This document shows, in pieces, positions 7,325 through 9,160 of a DNA stretch of 9,160 nt (within the stretch, counting starts at the first letter, position 1; every line of letters begins with the position of its first letter). Where the stretch lies: positions 3,200 through 12,359 of the forward strand of contig DDHP01000034.1 of NCBI GenBank assembly GCA_002338145.1, in the 5' to 3' direction. The translations under genes were made by a program, and so were the position numbers. The stretch is from Deferribacteraceae bacterium UBA1873. GTDB lineage: Bacteria > Chrysiogenota > Deferribacteres > Deferribacterales > Flexistipitaceae. The notes below the pieces were generated by a model. The model worked only from the letters and a program-made list of their open reading frames with translations, ran no database searches and had not been told where the DNA came from.

Positions 7325-8185
7325 CTAAAAGTTTATAAGCTTTACTTCCTCTTGAAGCAATGTACCTTTTTGCCTGTAAACCACATCTTTTACATATTTA
7401 ATCAGTCTGTAAATATCCGAACTGCTCGCATTGCCCTTATTTATAATAAAATTGGCGTGCTTTTCCGAAACCTCGGCATCACCGATTCTCGACCCTTTAA
7501 GCCCGCACGATTCAATAAGAGTACCTGCATAATTGTTTTCAGGTCTTTTAAAGACGGAACCGCAGGAGCAGAATTCCACAGGCTGTTTTTCATCCCTTTT
7601 TGACGCTGTTAAATCCATCTTTTTTCTCAATGAAGAAGAATCTCCGTATTTAAGATCAAACTCTGCATTAAGAACTATATATCCTTTTAGAGAAGATTTT
7701 CTGTAACCAAATTCAATTTCTTCTCTGTTTAACTGAAGAACTTTTCCTTCACTGTTTAACACTTCCACACTCTTTAAATTATCCGCAATCTCGCTGCCGA
7801 AAGCTCCGGCATTCATTAAACAGGAGCCACCTGTGGAGCCGGGTATACCGTAAAGATTTTCCAGACCGGCAAGTCCGGATAAAGCAGTAAATTCTATCAG
7901 ACAGTGCAAAGGAACCCCCGCCCCGCAAATCACCCGATGACGGCTTCTTATAATCCACCTGTTTAAGCCTGACAGTACAATAACAAGTCCGTCAAATAAA
8001 TCATCACTGAAAAGGACATTGGAACCGGCACCAATAACTATATACGAACACCCCTTACTTTTCCGCCACTTTAAAACTTCAATCAGTTCCTCGGTGGTTT
8101 TCGGACGGGCAAGATAACGTGCAACTCCGCCGGCCCGGTAAAAATAATAATCCTTTAAGGGGATATTTTCGCTAATCAGATTCAT
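7325..8185 (-). CDS. murB: UDP-N-acetylenolpyruvoylglucosamine reductase, type II
   Basis: MurB is a cytoplasmic flavoenzyme that uses NADPH to reduce UDP-GlcNAc-enolpyruvate to UDP-MurNAc, the second committed step of peptidoglycan synthesis. The 286-residue protein has the FAD-binding core at about 15-125, with VIGAGSNVLFSD (50-61) and LYGIPGSTGGSCLMNAGAFG (111-130), and the MurB C-terminal domain at about 180-285. Catalytic residues by family alignment are Arg162 (FGYRKSS), Ser210 (CGSVFKRP), which protonates the intermediate, and Glu280 (LLQEEVKL). Length and the compact C-terminal domain indicate the shorter type II class. The ATG at 8185 overlaps the preceding gene's TGA (ATGA), with AAGGG just upstream inside that gene, indicating translational coupling. 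It is not beside other mur, fts or ddl genes, which is unusual but not rare. The transporter genes follow after 21 nt. Confidence 0.97.
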   Translation of the reverse strand: MNLISENIPLKDYYFYRAGGVARYLARPKTTEELIEVLKWRKSKGCSYIVIGAGSNVLFSDDLFDGLVIVLSGLNRWIIRSRHRVICGAGVPLHCLIEFTALSGLAGLENLYGIPGSTGGSCLMNAGAFGSEIADNLKSVEVLNSEGKVLQLNREEIEFGYRKSSLKGYIVLNAEFDLKYGDSSSLRKKMDLTASKRDEKQPVEFCSCGSVFKRPENNYAGTLIESCGLKGSRIGDAEVSEKHANFIINKGNASSSDIYRLIKYVKDVVYRQKGTLLQEEVKLINF

Positions 8186-8976
8186 TTACCCTTGCTGATC
8201 CTCGTATTTTCAAGTGCATTTCTGCAATCACACTTTCTGTTTTCAACGGCTAAAGTGTCAATATTCAGAATAATACGCTTCAGCTTATCCTCACTTTTCT
8301 TCACCGTTTCCACCACTTCATCCGCCGTTAACTTGCTTTGGGAAATACCGGCGGCATAATTGGCAACAACACTGATATTTACATAGCAGATTTCCGACTC
8401 TCTTGCCAGTGAGCACTCGGGAAACAATGTCATCCCAACAATATCAGCACCCATCCTCTTAAAAGCTTTGATTTCAGCAGCCGTTTCCATTCTCGGCCCG
8501 TTAGTACAGATATATACACCTTTATCTGTAAAATTCAAACCTGATGATGTACAGCTTTCTTTGACCGCCTGTCTGAGTTCCGGGCAAAAGGGCTCTGTTA
8601 TATCTACATGGTGAATATTGCCTTTGGTTGCAAAGGTATGATTTCTCCCGCTTGTAAAATCGATGGCATTGTCGGAAATTACGATGTCTCCGGGGCTCAG
8701 GCTTTCGCTGATTCCACCAACCGCTGCAAACGAAAGTATTGCATCAACACCCGCCTTTTTGAATGCTGAAATGTTTGCCCTGTAATTAATCAAATGCGGC
8801 GGGAATTCATGATTAACGCCGTGTCTTGCCAGGAAATAATATCTGTTGCCGGAATACTCATAAATTTTAAATGCAGCAGAAGGTTCACCGTAATCCGTGT
8901 CAACATTTTCTTCGCCGATATAGTTAAAAGCTTCGATGGAATATAACCCGCTTCCGCCAATGATACCGATTTTCAT
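8182..8976 (-). CDS. PNP/MTAP-family phosphorylase, probably S-methyl-5'-thioinosine or 6-oxopurine nucleoside specific
   Basis: This 264-residue enzyme splits a purine nucleoside with phosphate into base and ribose-1-phosphate (or the 5-methylthio form). Family marks are the N-terminal IGIIGGSGLY (3-12, phosphate loop), RHGVNHEFPPHLINYRAN (51-68), SFAAVGGI (82-89), NGPRMET (159-165), ADIVGMTLFPE (177-187) and a C-terminal CDC pair (Cys249, Cys251), as in many archaeal and bacterial MTAPs. Human-type MTAP has Asp residues (TDYD) in the purine-recognition segment that bind the 6-amino group. Here the segment is ANYAAG with Asn206, as in the Pseudomonas methylthioinosine phosphorylase and in PNPs that take 6-oxopurines. 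Automatic annotation as MTA phosphorylase could therefore be wrong. The ATG at 8976 has AGGAGG 4 nt upstream. It is the first gene of the minus-strand run and overlaps murB by 4 nt. The family is certain; the specificity is inferred. Confidence 0.93.
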   Translation of the reverse strand: MKIGIIGGSGLYSIEAFNYIGEENVDTDYGEPSAAFKIYEYSGNRYYFLARHGVNHEFPPHLINYRANISAFKKAGVDAILSFAAVGGISESLSPGDIVISDNAIDFTSGRNHTFATKGNIHHVDITEPFCPELRQAVKESCTSSGLNFTDKGVYICTNGPRMETAAEIKAFKRMGADIVGMTLFPECSLARESEICYVNISVVANYAAGISQSKLTADEVVETVKKSEDKLKRIILNIDTLAVENRKCDCRNALENTRISKGK

Positions 8977-8980
8977 ACAA

Positions 8981-8987
8981 CCTCCTT
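8981..8987 (-). promoter_or_regulatory. Ribosome binding site of the nucleoside phosphorylase gene
   Basis: AAGGAGG on the minus strand lies 4 nt before the ATG at 8976. It fixes the start and confirms that the structured and repetitive sequence beyond it is noncoding with respect to this gene. Confidence 0.8.
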
Positions 8988-9002
8988 TTTAGTTCAATGT
9001 TT

Positions 9003-9051
9003 ACCCTGTTAAATGCCGTAGGCAATCAGCAAAGCTGATATTTAATAGGGT
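9003..9051. repeat. 49-bp imperfect palindrome able to form a three-way junction; REP-like element
   Basis: The outer arms ACCCTGTTAAAT (9003-9014) and ATTTAATAGGGT (9040-9051) pair over 12 bp with a single G-T. They enclose two hairpins: GCC-GTA-GGC (9015-9023) and ATCAGC-AAA-GCTGAT (9025-9039). A GTAG tetranucleotide (9018-9021) sits just 5' of the second hairpin, the layout known for REP sequences acted on by TnpA-REP (RAYT) transposases. There is no T-run on either side, so it is not an intrinsic terminator. It ends 26 nt before the phosphorylase start and would be transcribed if the promoter lies further upstream. The pairing is seen directly; the class is inferred. Confidence 0.6.
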
Positions 9052-9097
9052 TCAAGGTTCAAGACGTAAGACGTGTCACGTAAAACGTGAGACGTAC
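9049..9097. repeat. Seven consecutive degenerate 7-bp repeats
   Basis: Read in one register, the heptamers are GGTTCAA, GGTTCAA, GACGTAA, GACGTGT, CACGTAA, AACGTGA and GACGTAC. The last five place ACGT at exactly 7-nt spacing (9064, 9071, 9078, 9085, 9092). The array abuts the right arm of the palindrome, overlapping it by 3 nt. It also contains short inverted repeats such as TCACGT-AAA-ACGTGA (9076-9090). No function is known. Confidence 0.65.
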
Positions 9098-9120
9098 TAT
9101 CACCTATAACCCAAGCACAC

Positions 9121-9160
9121 TCAACTTTCTCAACTACTTCAACTCCCTCAACCTCAACCT
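9121..9160. repeat. CAAC-based tandem repeat of 9-nt then 6-nt period, running off the window
   Basis: CAAC occurs at 9122, 9131, 9140, 9149 and 9155, giving spacings of 9, 9, 9 and 6 nt, with pyrimidine-rich filler (TTTCT, TACTT, TCCCT, CT). The plus strand of this part contains no G at all. The array continues to the window edge, so its true length is unknown. Together with the heptamers and the palindrome it makes up the 184 nt without a supported gene. Confidence 0.55.

Noticed and set aside
9042..9160. Minus-strand open frame through the repeats, rich in Val-Glu, ending at TAA 9044-9042
   Set aside because: The frame is open only because the 9-nt repeat has a period divisible by three; the 7-bp repeats that follow break any coding pattern. 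No start is visible and the product resembles nothing known.
8977..9160. Sigma-70 promoter for the phosphorylase operon
   Set aside because: TATTAA and TATAGG look like -10 boxes, but no acceptable -35 lies at 16-18 nt. TTGAGA before TATAGG is 19 nt away and is part of the repeat. Not strong enough to call.

Overview
The window is AT-rich and gene-dense. It comes from a bacterium that makes peptidoglycan (murB) and exports a solute-binding protein with an ordinary, non-lipoprotein signal peptide, which suggests a Gram-negative periplasm. Gene style (AT-rich, AGGAGG ribosome sites, overlapping start and stop codons) would fit a deep-branching anaerobe such as Deferribacterota. That placement is an impression only; no taxonomic marker is present.

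Left half, plus strand (1-4782): a tightly coupled polyphosphate operon. A 5'-truncated Ppx/GppA-HD phosphatase (1-1242) overlaps a second full-length Ppx/GppA-HD paralogue (1239-2756) by 4 nt. That paralogue overlaps a complete polyphosphate kinase ppk1 (2749-4782) by 8 nt. The first Ppx keeps the visible phosphate-loop motifs. The second has lost most nucleotide/phosphate-loop residues of the actin-like fold but keeps every HD-domain metal residue, so it looks like a pseudo-exopolyphosphatase carrying a possibly active HD domain.

Right half, minus strand (8976 down to 4805): a five-gene run converging on ppk1 with only 22 nt between the stop codons. In transcription order: a PNP/MTAP-family nucleoside phosphorylase with an Asn in the purine-recognition segment (6-oxopurine / methylthioinosine type), murB (ATGA overlap), ABC permease A, a periplasmic amino-acid-type binding protein, and ABC permease B. 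No ATPase gene for the importer is present. Permease A has no ATG, GTG or TTG codon that would include its whole first membrane helix; a GGAG box 6 nt before an in-frame ATT suggests a rare AUU start.

The right end (8977-9160) has no supported gene and is the least ordinary stretch. It holds a 49-bp imperfect palindrome that can fold as a three-way junction with a GTAG-plus-hairpin part reminiscent of REP sequences. This runs into seven consecutive degenerate 7-bp repeats, followed by a 9-bp-period CAAC repeat that reaches the window edge. No tRNA, rRNA, CRISPR, insertion sequence or convincing intrinsic terminator was seen.
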